Below are positions 11,411 through 23,400 of a stretch of 64,000 nt of DNA, piece after piece. The stretch's first letter is position 1. Every line of letters begins with the position of its first letter. The stretch spans positions 372,001 to 436,000 of the forward strand of contig JASJOG010000118.1 in assembly GCA_030142905.1 (NCBI GenBank), written 5' to 3'. This DNA is from Heliopora coerulea. Its lineage: Eukaryota; Cnidaria; Anthozoa; Scleralcyonacea; Helioporidae. The notes under the pieces were generated by a model. The model was not told the origin of the DNA. It was given only the letters and a program-made list of their open reading frames with translations, and ran no database searches. The translations under genes and the position numbers were made by a program.

Positions 11411-11960
11411 TTGACTTATATATATTGTAATCCAAAAACAGGTTACCTATCAGCTGAAAGACTTTATCAAAAAGCATCAAAGGATGATATAAAGGAGGTT
11501 AAAAAGTGGTTAAAATCGCAAGATACGTATAAGAGATATAAACCAATTAGAAGAAGACAAATTCAGGCAAATGTTTGTTTATTGTCTTGGTGAACAGATG
11601 CAGATTGATCTGGTTGATATGGAACAGTATAAAAACAAAAATAAGGGCTATTATTGGATTCTTACAGCTGTTGAAATATTAAGTACATATGCTTTTTGCA
11701 TTCCAGTTTATAGAAAAGACACAACTCATATGACAAACACAGTATCAAATAATCTAAAACAATTTAAGAATCGTTTTGGTGATTACCCCCAGTTAGTTCA
11801 ACTTGATGATGGAAAGGAGTTTTATAATGTTGGAGTCAAAACATTATTAGAAAAGCATGATATCAAATACCTTTCTACAACATCTTAAAAAAAAAGCAGC
11901 CATTGTTGAGACATTCAATTGAACACTGAAAACAGCCATGTGGAAGTATTTCTACAGTCA
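11411..11960 (+). pseudogene. INT: Polinton integrase relic
   Basis: NPKTGYLSAERLYQKA and KWLKSQDTYKRYKP match the N-terminal region of the integrase at 50430-50684. DLVDMEQYKNKNKGYYWILTAVE and QLDDGKEFYNVGVKTLL match its catalytic core, with the first and second acidic residues (DLVDM, DDGKEF). After a stop at 11886, KKKAAIVETFN and TLKTAMWKYFY continue the core. A frameshift near 11570 separates the two halves. No chromodomain remains. Confidence 0.8.
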
Positions 11961-12319
11961 TTCAAAATAAGAAGCATACTTCCCCAAAGCAATTGCGGAA
12001 TTTTGTTCAAAGAAGGGATGTCTTTCTCACCTGTGATAAATCTCAATGATTCTGATATTCACATTTTATTTTTTTTTTTTTTCAAACACTTTACATGAGA
12101 GCTGAGTATATATTACATGCACATCAGTGGGCAGCAAGATGGGTTTCTTTGGCTCTAGTTATTTTCATGCTATTTTGTGTTCCTTTGCTTATTTGCAATG
12201 GCAGTCTGCATAACCTTAATGACAATCGATTTTTATGATCTTTCAGGGCGAAAAATCAGGAGTTCTTTTGGTTCAATGGGTTTGCCATCTTAGATATTAA
12301 ATACAAGCTATGAGAACAT
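11961..12319. other. No recognisable gene
   Basis: AT-rich; a T-tract at 12069-12082. Nothing else seen. Confidence 0.4.
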
Positions 12320-13352
12320 ATGTGCAACTGGCTTATTTTTTCCATCATTATAGGTCTCATATACTTTGTTATATCTGTAAAAGGTATTTTGGAAGCAGAA
12401 TTTCTTATTATACGGAATGGCATTGCTACCTATAACCTAGAGCTGTTCTTATTACGAGGTGATGTTCATTCTCAACCTGACCCATTTTGTGATAAAACGA
12501 CAGCTATTCCAGTCAGGACAAGTGATCACTTAGCTAAAAAGAATCATAGGCCTGTGATACACACAATATGTAATCTTATTACAATCAACACCTCATCTAA
12601 CTGTGCTGGACATCACCAGTTTCGTTTTCATGGTCATTCAAGGCTATTAAATATAGCACATTTTTACGAGGTAAGGGATTTGGACCATCACAGTACTTTT
12701 GATATATTAACATCAATGGCTTTAATCTCTTATGATTGTACAGTGATGGGAAAGTCGGTGGCAGGATGTGTGCATATGTCAGAGTTAACCTCAAGACAAA
12801 GATTCTTAATTAATTTAGCATTGTCTCTCCATCAGGCCTTCACCAGCTTTGGTCACAGATTTACCATAAGCACATTAAATGTTTGTTGATATGTACAGTC
12901 TACAGACCCCCTGACGGTACTATGTCATGTTTTATCAATTAATTGATACTTAAGTATATTCAGGCCCTGCCACTTGGAAAAGATATCATACTGACAGGTG
13001 ATTTAAATTGTGACCTACTTACTGATAATCCAAAAGCAGATACTTTGCTTTCTTTTTGTGACTTAATGCATCTCAGCTGATATGCTCCCCCACAAGGGTG
13101 ACTTCTTCATCATCGACGCTAATTGATGTTATTGTGGTCTCAAATGGAGTTTCAGAAGTGACAATTAGTGACCATTTTTTGCTGTACTTGTCACTTCATT
13201 TAATGGCTCCGAAAACAAATAATCCTGAAATTATTACTCGTAGTTTTAAGAATTATGTACCTGGAACATTTAGTAGTGACATTTCTAAGATCCCATGGGA
13301 CATTGTTAACTTATCACTGGGAGTTTATGAGAGGCTGAACAACTTTAATTAA
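12320..13352 (+). pseudogene. LINE apurinic endonuclease domain
   Basis: The leader peptide region LLRGDVHSQPDP occurs at 12455-12486. Near 12990 ILTGDLNCDLLTDNP carries the GD-x-N catalytic motif of the APE endonuclease. From 13098 TLIDVIVVSNGVSEVTISDHFLLY carries the SDH motif. A stop near 13079 and shifts break the domain. Confidence 0.7.
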
Positions 13353-13367
13353 TTTTTTATCACTTGT

Positions 13368-14695
13368 TTGGGTCAACATGCACCCCCAAAAACTGTCAAA
13401 CTAAAATGTAAATCCCATCCTTGTGTTAATGGAGACATTAAACAACAAATCATCGCTAGGAATAAGTTACATAAGAAAGCTCGGAGAAGTAAATATCCTG
13501 ACAATCGGTCAGCATTTAAAGCCCTATGGAACAAGGTAAAGTTTCATCCAGGTGGCTGAAATAGAATGGTTCAACCATGAAATTATTGTAAATAAGGGAG
13601 ATACTGGCTCTATCTGGAAAGTTATTCGCAAAGCTCTATCCAAAAAAAGGATACACTACTTCTGGCTCAGGAGTTTAATGCCATTTTTACTTCTGCTGGG
13701 GAAAAAGCAGCCTTCTCTTTCATACAACTGAAGGATCATAGTTTGAAAGAGATTAGATCAATATTGATGGCATTGGTTGAGGAGGAACCATTCTATTTTA
13801 AATCGGTATTGAGTGTGGAAGTTGAAAAAGTGATGGTGTCAATTCCCATAAATAAAGATCCCATTAAAGTTATCAGAGACTGCCTCCCTTATGTCCTTGG
13901 AACTATCACTGGAGTGATAAATTTATCTTTTGAAAGCTGCATGTTTCCTCAAGCATGGAAGAAGGTGGAAGTTGTTCTATTAGTAAAGGATGGAGATCAT
14001 GAAGTACCAAATAATAATCAACCAATTTCTTTACTTGCTGAATGTATAGTGTTGCATCAGTTGATGTATTATTTTATTAATAAACAGAAACTTACATGTC
14101 ATCAGAGTGGCAATAGACAATTTAATTCAACAGAGACTTTAAGTCTTTATGTTACCAAATATCTCTGTAAGACCATTGATGAAAAAAAGATCACAGCCAT
14201 AATTCTGATTAATTCGAGTGAAGCCTTTGATAGCCTATCATATAATCTCTTGCTTCATAAGTTGCAAGATCTGGGTATTTCTGAGCCTTGTGCTAGGTGG
14301 TTTAATAGCTATTTAACCGAAAGATATCAGACCACTTGCATAGGGTGTTCATCATGGTGTTCCTTGGGGATCAATTCTTGGACCTTATTTGTTTACACTT
14401 TATATAAATGATTTGCTGAAGATTGTTTCAAATTGTGAAGTGGAGTCATGTGGACAACACTAAGTTGTACTTGTCATTTAAACCATTGGATGCTGACATG
14501 ACTTTAGCAAGCATTTCTCAAGATCTTTATCTCGTTCCAGAATGGTTTTGTCAAACGCAGCTTCTAATAAATCCAGATAAAACCAAAGTTTATCCTGTTT
14601 GGTACAAAGCAACAATTAGGGAAACTCAACAACCCAACTGTTTCAATTTTGGGTCAGACTTTGGTGCCAGAGAAAATCTGTAAAGATTTGGGCAT
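13368..14695 (+). pseudogene. LINE reverse transcriptase, first part
   Basis: CKSHPCVNGDIKQQIIARNKL (13395-13460) is the linker between endonuclease and RT. The frame 13743-14411 holds the fingers and palm (RDCLPYVLGTITGVINLSFES, FPQAWKKVEVVLLVK, AFDSLSYNLLLHKL) and reaches the block normally reading GVPQGSILGPLLF, here degraded. 14423-14683 covers the region after the catalytic block and ends at the Penelope insertion (TSD 14686-14695). Confidence 0.72.
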
Positions 14696-15208
14696 CTGAC
14701 ATGTTTGAGGAAGTTGATCGTCCAGGTTAGTGTAGTCTTGAGAAAGACTGTTGGTTGAAGTGACTGACTTTTCGACAGCCTTAGCGGCGGTCATCTTCAG
14801 AGTCAAAAGGAAAGTAAATGTCAGGTTCGCCTGTATTTGTATGTGGCTTGTACGTGATAAGTGAGCAGTCATATTAGTCATGGAGGTGTGATAGTTGGTG
14901 AGAAACAATGGGTGTGGTTGTGTAGGCGTTAATTATCAATTTGTCGAAGTGTAAGTCTATTGGCTGCTCACACATTTGACTTTGTGAATTAGTCGTTTGT
15001 AAGGTCCCGGTAATTGTTGTGATCAGTTTAATGGATTTTGTTCTAACTTTGTATACCAGCTTTCTAGTGTGAGTCGCTGTTTGTAGTTGGTGCTGTACAT
15101 AATACATTTTGCCGATTCCAAGTCAATGTTGTGTTTGGTTTGTCAGTGGTGTTCGGCAATGTGGTTGGTTTTGTCTCCGTTTTTTGTCGCTCGTTTGTGT
15201 TCTGTGAG

Positions 15209-16710
15209 TCATATATTTAAGTTTCTGCTAGTCTCACCTATATAAGTGGCTTGGCAGTCAGAGCAATTAATTTTGTAAACTGCACCTTGTCTTTTGTGTG
15301 GTTGTTCTCTGTCCTTAACATTAGTCAGTTCATTTTGTAAAGTTGTGATCAGTTCGTGTGCTACTCGTATGTTGTATGGTTGTAAGACATGCGAGATAAT
15401 CTCAGACGTACATTTTATGTAGGGTATTGTTGCTGTAGTTGTTGTTGGACTGTTGTTTTCATCGCATTCATTGTCTTTGTAAGTGTTAAGTTTGATGAAG
15501 TCAGAGTTATAGTCGTTTTTTGTGGAAAACGCATTGTAAATAGTCATTTTCTTGGCATAGAGCGTCGGGTGAGTTACAAATGAGTTGTGTGTGTCTCGTC
15601 ATTGCTTTGATGGTGGCAGCTTTGTGCGAGGTTGGATTGTACGATGATTGGTCCAGTAGTCTGTCAGTATGCATTGGTTTCCTGTCGACAGTGGTCTGTA
15701 GTTTGTCATGACTTACCAAACAGTCTAAGAACAGAATAGCTCTGTTTTCTTCAATCTCTTTGGTAAATTGTATGTGACTGTTCTGTTAGTTAATGTGTTT
15801 GTGAAACTTGTCAATCACATCTTCGGGTAGTGCAGTAATCGTGTCATCAACATAACAAAACTAAAAAGGTAACGTGTGTTCGTAAGTTGCAAGAGCTCGT
15901 TCCTCCATGGATTGCATTACAATTTCAGCAACCACAACAGAAACAGGTGAGCCCATTGCTGTGCCATGTAACTGTTTGTAGTGTTTACCATTGTATTGAA
16001 AGTAAGTTGATGTGAGGCAAAGTTCCAGTAGTTCCACAATGTCCCCTGTAGGTAAAGGAAGTGCGTCAGTAAATTCGTTGATGGCAGTTTTGGTGCATTC
16101 TAGTGCCAGTTGAAGCGGAATACTGGTAAACAGTGATTTCACATCAAGACACTAGCTTGTGGTTGTGTGGTATTTGTACTGTTTTAAGATTGTTGATGAA
16201 GGTTTCAGTCGATTGTAGTCTATGTTGTGACTTGTTGATTAGTAGTTGCAATATGGTTGTTAAGTACTTGGGAAGTTCATAAGTAGGTGATCCACAGAAC
16301 GAAACTATAGCTGGCATGGGTATTTGTGGCTTGTGAAGTTTTGGTAGTCCGTACAGCTTTGGTGATTGCAGTACCGAATACCTGAGTCGATAGTAAGTTT
16401 GTTGAGCGATCGTGTTAGTTTTTCTCATTGAGAAAATTTTGTTAAGTTTTCATTGAAGTGATGGTGCAGGGTCTCGTTTAAGTAGTTCATAGGTCTGTTT
16501 GTCATTAACCAGTTCGTCCATTTTGTCATAGTAATCGGTCTTGTCCATAACAACAGTAACACGCCCTTTGTCTGCTGGTAGTATAATAATGTTTTCATCA
16601 TGTTTTAGTACTTGTTTTTCAACTGTCGTTAAGTCGGTGTCACGTATAGAGGCCGATTGTATGGTGGAGGCAACCCTACTCCTGATCTCATCTTCTGTTG
16701 TCTCTGCCAA
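15209..16710 (-). pseudogene. Penelope-like reverse transcriptase plus GIY-YIG endonuclease
   Basis: Reading leftward from 16710: KQVLKHDENIIILPADKGRVTV (finger region), then YGLPKLHKPQIPMPAIVSF, then KSLFTSIPLQ, then QLHGTAMGSPVSVVVAEI. An in-frame stop follows near 15861, then FCYVDDTITALPE with the intact catalytic YVDD. Next come ENRAILFLDCLVSHDK and the C-terminal GIY-YIG nuclease with GAVYKINCSDCQATYIGETSR near 15240-15290. Several stops split the frame. The order RT then GIY-YIG is diagnostic of canonical Penelope-like elements. Confidence 0.8.
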
Positions 16711-16815
16711 ATCTCTTTGAGAAGCTAAGACAGCCTTGACACTAAGTCCTGTGGGAAACTACAGACCACTGTCTATAGGAAACCAACACATACTGACAGA
16801 CTACTGGACCAATCA

Positions 16816-17282
16816 TTGTACAATCCGACCTCACATAAAGCTACCACCATCAAAGCATCGATGAGATACACACAACTCATTTGTGACTCACCCGACGCTC
16901 TATGCCAAGAAAATGACTATTTACAATGCATTTTCCACAAAAACAACTATAACTCTGACTTCATCAAACTTAACACTTACAAAGACAATGAATGCGACGA
17001 AAACAACAGTCCAACAACAACGACAGCAAAGATACCCTACATAAAAGGTACGTCTGAGATTATCTCGCGTATCTTATGACCATACAACATACGAGTAGTG
17101 CACAAACCGATCACACTTTACGACATGTACTGACTAACGTTAAGGACAGAGAACAACCACACAAAAGACAAGGTGCAGTTTACAAAATTAATTGCTCCAA
17201 CTGCCAAGCCACTTATTTAGGTGAGACTAGCAGAAACTTAAATATACGACTCACAGAACACAAATGGGCGACAAAAAACTGA
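16816..17282 (+). pseudogene. Second, inverted copy of the Penelope linker and GIY-YIG endonuclease
   Basis: YNPTSHKATTIKASMRYTQL and YLQCIFHKNNY repeat the linker seen at 15507-15719 on the other strand, and GAVYKINCSNCQATYLGETSR repeats the GIY-YIG core. A stop and frame change near 17076 separate the two pieces. Confidence 0.75.
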
Positions 17283-18489
17283 GGCAAAACCAACCACAAC
17301 ATTGACTGGGAATCGGCAAAATGCATTATGTACAGCGACTCACACTAGAAAGCTGGTGTACAAACTTAGAACAAAATCCATTAAACCAATTACAACAATT
17401 ACCGTGACCTTACAAACGACTAATTGATAATTAACGCCTACACAACCACACCCATTGTTTCTCGCCAACTATCAAAACCTCCATGACTAATATGACCGCC
17501 CACTTATCGTGCACAAGCCAGATACAAATACAGGCGAACCTGACATTTACTTTCATTTTGACTCTGAAGATGACTGCCTCTAAAGCTGTCGAAATGTCAG
17601 TCACTTCAACCAACAGTCTTTCTCAAGATTACACTAACCTGGACGATCAACTTCCTCAAACATATCACGATTCTCCCAGGTTCAAACCATTTACTTTATT
17701 TGGGCATGTATTTTGACTCTAGAATGACTTTTGATACTCAATACCCTGATGTCCTCTCTTTTATGTACCTTATATAAAATAGAGTACGACATCTCTTTGA
17801 TAATAATAATCCTAAATTCACTTGTATTCAGTAGACTTTTTTATTGTTCTACTGTATGGTCTGGCACTAATATAAGAAATGTTAGTAAACTTCGAGAGGT
17901 TCAGAATTTTGCCGCTAGTATGATCATATTTTGCCATCCTTAAAAGACCTTGGTTGGTTGTCAGTTAAGGATCTCTTTATACATCGAGATCTCATAATGT
18001 ACAAGTGCCTTAATGGTTTAGTTCCTAATTATGTTAGTAGGAATATTGTTTGGCAGCTCATTATTCGTGGCATCTCTCTATAAGACATTCTAATTATATC
18101 AATTTAAGTAAGTGTAGAACATCTCTTGCCCAACATTCCTTTTTCTGTCATGCTGTAAAAAGATGAAACGAGCTAGACTCTGATATAAGAAATTCTACTT
18201 CTTTAAGCTTATTTAAGAATGGTGCGAAAAACTTAAGACTTTTATGATGTTTTACTTTTAATTGTAGTTAGTAATTTAAATTAGTTTTGATGATGATGAT
18301 GAAAATGTTATTTAATCAGGCAACCTGAATCACCAAAGGTGTTTTTCATCAGGGTCCTCGTAAAAATTAAAGTTTACAAGAAAAAATTTAAAAACAAAAC
18401 AGATTAAAAATATTTACAATACTATTTACAAAATATTTACTAAGATTCATTTAAAACTATTAAAGTTATCAACGCAACAAACAGCCGTA

Positions 18490-19659
18490 TTAACCCTATT
18501 TCACATGGGGGGGGGCTTTTTTGGCCCCCCACCTATACTTTGTTTCATAAAATTTGAACCGCTTGTCCAATTCGGCTGAAATTTTGTGACTTTTAATATT
18601 TTTTTATTGCAGTTATTTTGCTATAAAGAAGTTTTAAAATTTTTCACGTTTTCTGGGGGTTATTCCACTTTTGTCGCCTGGGGGTGAAAAATCACTTTTT
18701 GCGGTTTTACAATCTTTGGTTTTATTTTTGTCTGATTAGATTTTTTGGACAATAATGTTGAATTTTTTTTGCCTGCCAATTACATCTTAGGTCTAAGACA
18801 AATTTGAATGCGCAATCATCATTTTTATTTTTTTTCAGCGGGTAAAATTCAATTCTGGCTGTTATTTTTTGAACTCAAACATTCTAATGTTTTTCTCAAA
18901 CTTTGACGTCTTTTTTGATTTTTTGTCACACTGATTTATTACTACATCTTCAATTTAGTTCTATGTTTGCCTTTTCAACTGGAAAATGCAGTCTCGGGAG
19001 TAAACACAATGAGTTACTTTCACGTATTCTGTAATTAGTAATTAGTAATTAGTAGAATACAAATCACAGGCAAAACGTTTCTTTTATACAAATCTTTAAA
19101 GCTTCCCTTTTCTATGAAAATGTTAGTTGAATCCATTATTGATATTTTGATGTATAGAAAGAAGTGTAAAACAGATTAGAAACCCTACTTATCTGAGGTA
19201 TTGAAAAAGGTGTGAAAAGTTACAAAAGTTACAACAAGTGACAGTACGTCGAACAACCAGCAGCACTTGAAGCTCCAAGTGATTGAAAAAGATGCTTTTA
19301 CTGCATCAAACAGTTGAAGGGAAAGCCTCATTACAAGGAACAAAAGAACAAACTTGGCAAATCTAAGCATTGTTGTCCATCTTGTCAAAGAACAATATGA
19401 ACAAAGCATGCAAGCTACGTATGTAATGAATGTATTGAAAAATTCCACATATAAACATGAACAGACCCCCAGCAAAGACGCTTGAAAAAAATTTTTTGTA
19501 GATATTTTGATGTTTTTTGACTAGTAATATATTTTTCTAACATATCCCAAAGTTTCATGCATTTCCCATTTCCCGTTCTCAAAATAATTAGGGGGGGCCA
19601 AAAAAGCCCCCCCCATGTGAAATAAGGGCATACCGATATGCCATGTGAAATAGGGTTAA
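18490..19659 (+). mobile_element. piggyBac-type element remnant between TTAA sites
   Basis: TTAA at 18490-18493 is followed by CCCTATTTCACATGG, and the exact complement ends at 19655 followed by TTAA at 19656-19659. TTAA targets and CCCT-type ends are characteristic of piggyBac. The right end carries a second, partial copy of the terminal motif (19611-19630), and both ends hold a G/C homopolymer block around a run of T or A. Only ~1.16 kb remains, so this is an internally deleted copy. Confidence 0.75.
19215..19460 (+). pseudogene. piggyBac transposase C-terminal zinc-finger remnant
   Basis: The plus strand reads KRCFYCIKQLKGK, then SKHCCPSCQRT, then YVCNECIEKFH. The pattern C-x2-C...C-C-x2-C...C-x2-C...H matches the cysteine-rich C-terminal domain of piggyBac transposases. 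Stops interrupt it and the DDD core is gone. Confidence 0.55.
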
Positions 19660-19754
19660 TATCATTCCAGTCATCGGAAACATGTGACACATACGTCCAA
19701 TGTCCTCAAAGATGCTTTGCTTCAGGTTGACAAACATTAGATTTATTTCTAGTG

Positions 19755-22665
19755 TTATAACTGAATGGTATTGTTAGGAGTAACATCAAAATTGCAATCA
19801 ATCATATTATTTAAACATTTATACATAAAAATACATCTGTGAAATTTTTTTCTAAACTCAAGTGGTTTATATGATAAGTTAGTAAGGGCATCAGTGGCTG
19901 AAGAGTAGTTTAGTCTATCCAGAATTTCCTTGGCGATTTTATTTTGAAGCACTTGGAGGGATTTCATTAAGATTGAGTTACCTCCCATACTATATCACAA
20001 TAGTAAAACAATTTCCTTGCATAAAGCGGGAGGTAGGCTGAGTTTCTTTGAGATACTGGAGCTAATGCTGTAGACATGCTCATCCCACATTAATTGACAG
20101 TTAATAGTTACTCCAAGATATTTGAAGGTATTAGAAGATTGCAAATCTGTATTCCCAAGAGTAATAGTAACCAATTCTAAGCTTTCCATCTTCTGTTTAC
20201 TGACAATCATCATAAATTTAGATTTTTTCGCATTTAATGTCAGATGATTCATCTCAAGCCAGGTTGTGATTGATGGTATCCTATATAATAGAGGCATCTT
20301 TATCGGAGTAGCAAAGAGCAGTATCATCTGCATACAATGTAATATCTGCATAATTAACACAGCTTGGGAGGTCGTTCACATAGATAAAAAATAACAATAG
20401 ACCTAAAATGTATCTCTGTGGGACACCAAACTGTATTTCTGTTCAGTTAGATAAATAATTGTTGTAAAATGTACACTGATGTCAGTTAGTTGAATATGAT
20501 CTAAACCATTGCAGTTCTAGTTTTTTTATTCCCATATAAGATAGCTTATCAAGCAAAATTATATGATCTTCCAAATCAAAAGCTTTCAACAAATCCAGGA
20601 AAACAACTCCTGTAGGCTGACCTTTATCCAAATTTTCCAGAATCCTATCAGTAAAACGACCAACGGCAACACATGGGGACGATTTTGGTTTAAAACCAAA
20701 TTGAACCTTCAACAATAGATTATGATTGTTTAAATATTGGTACAGCTGCATATGAATGGCCCTTCTCAAAGATTTTGTTTAACATAGAAAGAATACATAT
20801 AGGTCGATAATTTGATGCATCAGATTTAACACCATTTTTAAAGAGCAGTTATTTTACCAGTTTTCCAAAGTGTTGGGAAAGTAGATTCTTTAATTGACAT
20901 ATTCAGTAGAGCAGTCAGCAATGGAGCGATATCTGCTGCATCCTTAATCAATGTTGCACTAATTTCATCCATACATGTTGATTTATTTCATTTAACTCTA
21001 TTAAGCTCGGTTGTTACAAAATCTTGCTAAATTTAAAAAAAAAAAATGGAAGGATGACTCAGCCTGTTGTAAAGAAGATGTAGGCGATTGAGTAGATGTA
21101 AATTTTTGTGAAAACATTTTACCAATGTTTGTAAAAAAAAGAGCATTTGCAATTCTCTGAGGTGTGGAATAAACAACATTATTCTGGATAGAAGTCATAG
21201 AATTGGATAAGGTAGTATGAAGAAATTGTTTAATACTACTCCACAAGTATAAAATAAAACATATTCCGAAGAATAAAGTCATCTTGAGAACTCAAGATAT
21301 GAGTCAATGCAAGATAAAACTATAGTTGAACTGTGATATTTCGACTTTATTCCAAAGTCATCTTCAGACAGAATGATAATTACAATAAAATGCCAGTGTC
21401 TATATACAGGTGTGATGACATCATCGAGACGGAATTATTTTATACTTTTTGAAGTTGTCGGCTGGTCATGGTTTTCTACTCCACAATTTAGAGCAGTTTC
21501 CCTTATTTTCTTCGATTAGTTTCCAGTGATAATCTGTTTTGGCTTTCTTCATAGAAAGATGTACCTCCCCATTTATTTTACGGAAAGCAGCCCAAGAATA
21601 TCTAGACATAGAGGTTCTAGCCTTTCTGTGACAGTAATCACGATCTCTCATCAATTTTGCTAAATCACTAGTCATCCAAGGAGCAGATGTGCCACATACA
21701 TGTCACATTTTAATAGGAGCATGTTGATTAGCTACACTATTAAAAAGTTCAGACCATAAATCCATTCACATCCTGAGCAGCATCCACCACAGACCATGGT
21801 ACAAAAGAGAAATCTTCGATAAAGGCGCTTTTGTCACAATTTTTGAACGATCTATATTCAATTATTTTTGGGGACAATTTAGGCATGCCAGATTTCATTA
21901 TGCAATACACAAAGGAGTGATCACTCAGACCCAAGTCCCCAACACCAGTGTTCACAATTCTGTGCTTATTGTTAATGAAAATTAGATCTATTGTAGATTG
22001 GGAATGCTGTTATTTGTGTCAGTGAAATCTTCCATACCTACACTTAAGGCAAAGATTTCTCGATGTTACCTGATCACCAAAGTCAACATTGAAATCTCCT
22101 AAAAGGACCTTCTCATAGTTCTGAGCATCAATCCTCGACAAAGGTTCTTCAATTAGGTATAGAAAGTCATGTGCCGATTGGTCTGTAGGCCGATATATAC
22201 AACCAATGATCAATGGCTTGCACTTATTATGATTTATTTACAACCATAAAATCTCATTATTAGTAGCAGCCAGATCCAAATCCGACCACCGTTTAAAATT
22301 TAAGTTCTCCTTAATATATGTTATAAGACCACCACCCCTGTGTATGGTCTATCACTTCGCACACAGGAATACCCAGGTATAATGACTTTGCCATCCAAAA
22401 CATCTGCACTAAGCCATGATTCAGATATAAACAAAATATCAAAAGGTTTGTTCACCATAAGCAATCTAAATTGGTTGATTTTCCTAAGAATGCTACGGAC
22501 ATTTACATGAGCAAACTTTAAGCCTTTAGCCTTCAATAAATTTGGCAGGGCATAATAAGATGCAGAATTCATCACAGGCATAGTGGAATCCATCGATTCA
22601 GTATTTTCACTAGGACCAGAGTTTAGTTTGATATCACTGGCATGCAGTAATAATTTCGTAAACAA
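19755..22665 (-). mobile_element. APE-type LINE on the minus strand, decayed
   Basis: Reading leftward from 22665: the endonuclease start KFAHVNVRSILRKINQFRLL, then DILFISESWLS, CIYRPTDQSAHDFL and LLGDFNVDFGD near 22090, and DLGLSDHSFVYCI near 21925. Next come the linker LAKLMRDRDYCHRKA near 21655, the RT palm FGFKPKSSPCVAVGRFTDRI and VFLDLLKAFDLEDHI near 20600, HLTLNAKKSKFM near 20240, and the C-terminal LQVLQNKIAKEILD near 19950. Frame changes and stops break it throughout. It is a different copy from the LINE at 12.3 kb. Confidence 0.75.
21247..21475. mobile_element. 229-bp retro-insertion inside the minus-strand LINE
   Basis: The LINE frame is interrupted between CSKLW and SSIKQF. The insert is bounded by an 11-bp TSD CTACTCCACAA at 21236-21246 and 21476-21486. 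The insert contains TTTCGACTTTATTCCAAAGT followed by CATCTTCAGAC, wording I associate with 3' ends of Penelope-like copies. That assignment is tentative. Confidence 0.6.
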
Positions 22666-23100
22666 AAAACTTTCAGTTGATAATGGTTTACCTGTAGGGA
22701 ACCGGATTGAAATGATCTTGTGATTGCTTCATGACCAAATCGGAAGTCGTCCTTCAACAAATTTGTTGACATTGCTGGAAAGATTCTTAAATTCCCTACC
22801 TCAAGATGTACATACATCGAGAGAGGATCCATACTTTGCAAAATGTAAAAGAAATATTGACCTAGTGAAATATTCACCAGACGAATTTCTTGATCAAGTT
22901 GTTGCCAGCTATGGTACATTGCAAAAGGAAAAGCAAAAAATAAACAAATGCATACAAATATTTTCGTGATTGTGTAATGACCTAGGATATTAATGCCGGT
23001 ATATATCTTTTTAAGTTCAGTGCTGTACATATAGCACACTGGAGTACTGTAGAACAATTTTTTTACCATACAAGGGAAAAACCGTTTGTAGACTGTTTAA
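22666..23100. other. No recognisable gene
   Basis: An 81-codon plus-strand frame at 22724-22969 reads plausibly as protein, but I do not recognise it and see no support from context. Confidence 0.35.
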
Positions 23101-23400
23101 TTGCCTAGAATTTATAATTTACAGTTTAAACAGTTTGAGTATGTGATGATGTTTGCCTTGATGTCACCATTTGATGGTGCTAAGATTTGTAAACTTATTG
23201 GACTTTATGTGCTTGATAAACTGTCAATGAAATTTGGAAAGAAAAACATGGGTCTCTACCAGGACAACAGACTATCCATTTTTGGTGGGGAAAGTGAGGA
23301 AGGAACTAACCACAATTTTTGACACATTTGAACTTAAAATAACCGCAGTGAACAACCAGAAAATAATGAATTTCCTAGACATCACCATGCAACCTTCACA
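23101..23400 (+). pseudogene. Penelope-like reverse transcriptase fragment with mutated active site
   Basis: DGAKICKLIGLYVLDKLSMKFGKKNMGLYQDNRLSIF matches the palm region normally ending in LYRDDGL. Here the catalytic pair is DN instead of DD. KIMNFLDITMQPS follows after a stop and corresponds to the next conserved strand. Confidence 0.6.

Larger units (their letters stand above)
8330..11960. mobile_element. Old Polinton relic (element D)
   Basis: Four Polinton genes can be recognised by alignment to element C: a capsid-like protein (minus, 9275-8330), the membrane-anchored structural protein (minus, 10790-9350), the penton-like protein (plus, 10800-11153) and the integrase (plus, 11411-11960). 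Gene order differs from element C, so this is a different Polinton lineage. No TIRs or TSD could be found and all genes but the 10800 frame are riddled with stops. Confidence 0.75.
14697..17666. repeat. Inverted duplication of the Penelope 3' part
   Basis: The left arm, about 14697-15725, and right arm, about 16750-17666, are inverted copies. For example GAGGAAGTTGATCGTCCAGG near 14704 is the complement of the stretch near 17640-17660, and the endonuclease segment is readable in both. The right arm lacks roughly 60 bp and has several indels. Confidence 0.75.
14696..17697. mobile_element. Penelope-like element inserted in the LINE, with 10-bp TSD
   Basis: It is flanked by ATTTGGGCAT at 14686-14695 and 17698-17707. 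It comprises a minus-strand body (RT plus GIY-YIG endonuclease, 16710 to 15209) and, beyond its 5' end, a second copy of the 3' portion on the plus strand (about 16750-17666). The whole therefore forms a large inverted repeat. Penelope-like elements are known to carry partial copies in direct or inverted order around the main body. Confidence 0.8.
12320..18300 (+). mobile_element. APE-type LINE (non-LTR retrotransposon), split by a Penelope-like element
   Basis: Endonuclease and reverse transcriptase segments lie in order on the plus strand from 12320 to 14695 and resume at 17698. The frame across the insertion rejoins at LGMYFDSRMTFD, and the element ends near 18300 in a (GAT)n tract typical of LINE 3' ends. 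It resembles the Jockey/CR1/L2 group with its CGD-x-x-NPGP-like leader (here RGDVHSQPDP). It is decayed throughout. Confidence 0.75.

Noticed and set aside
19185..19475. 96-codon minus-strand membrane-like protein
   Set aside because: It is the complement of the piggyBac zinc-finger remnant on the plus strand.
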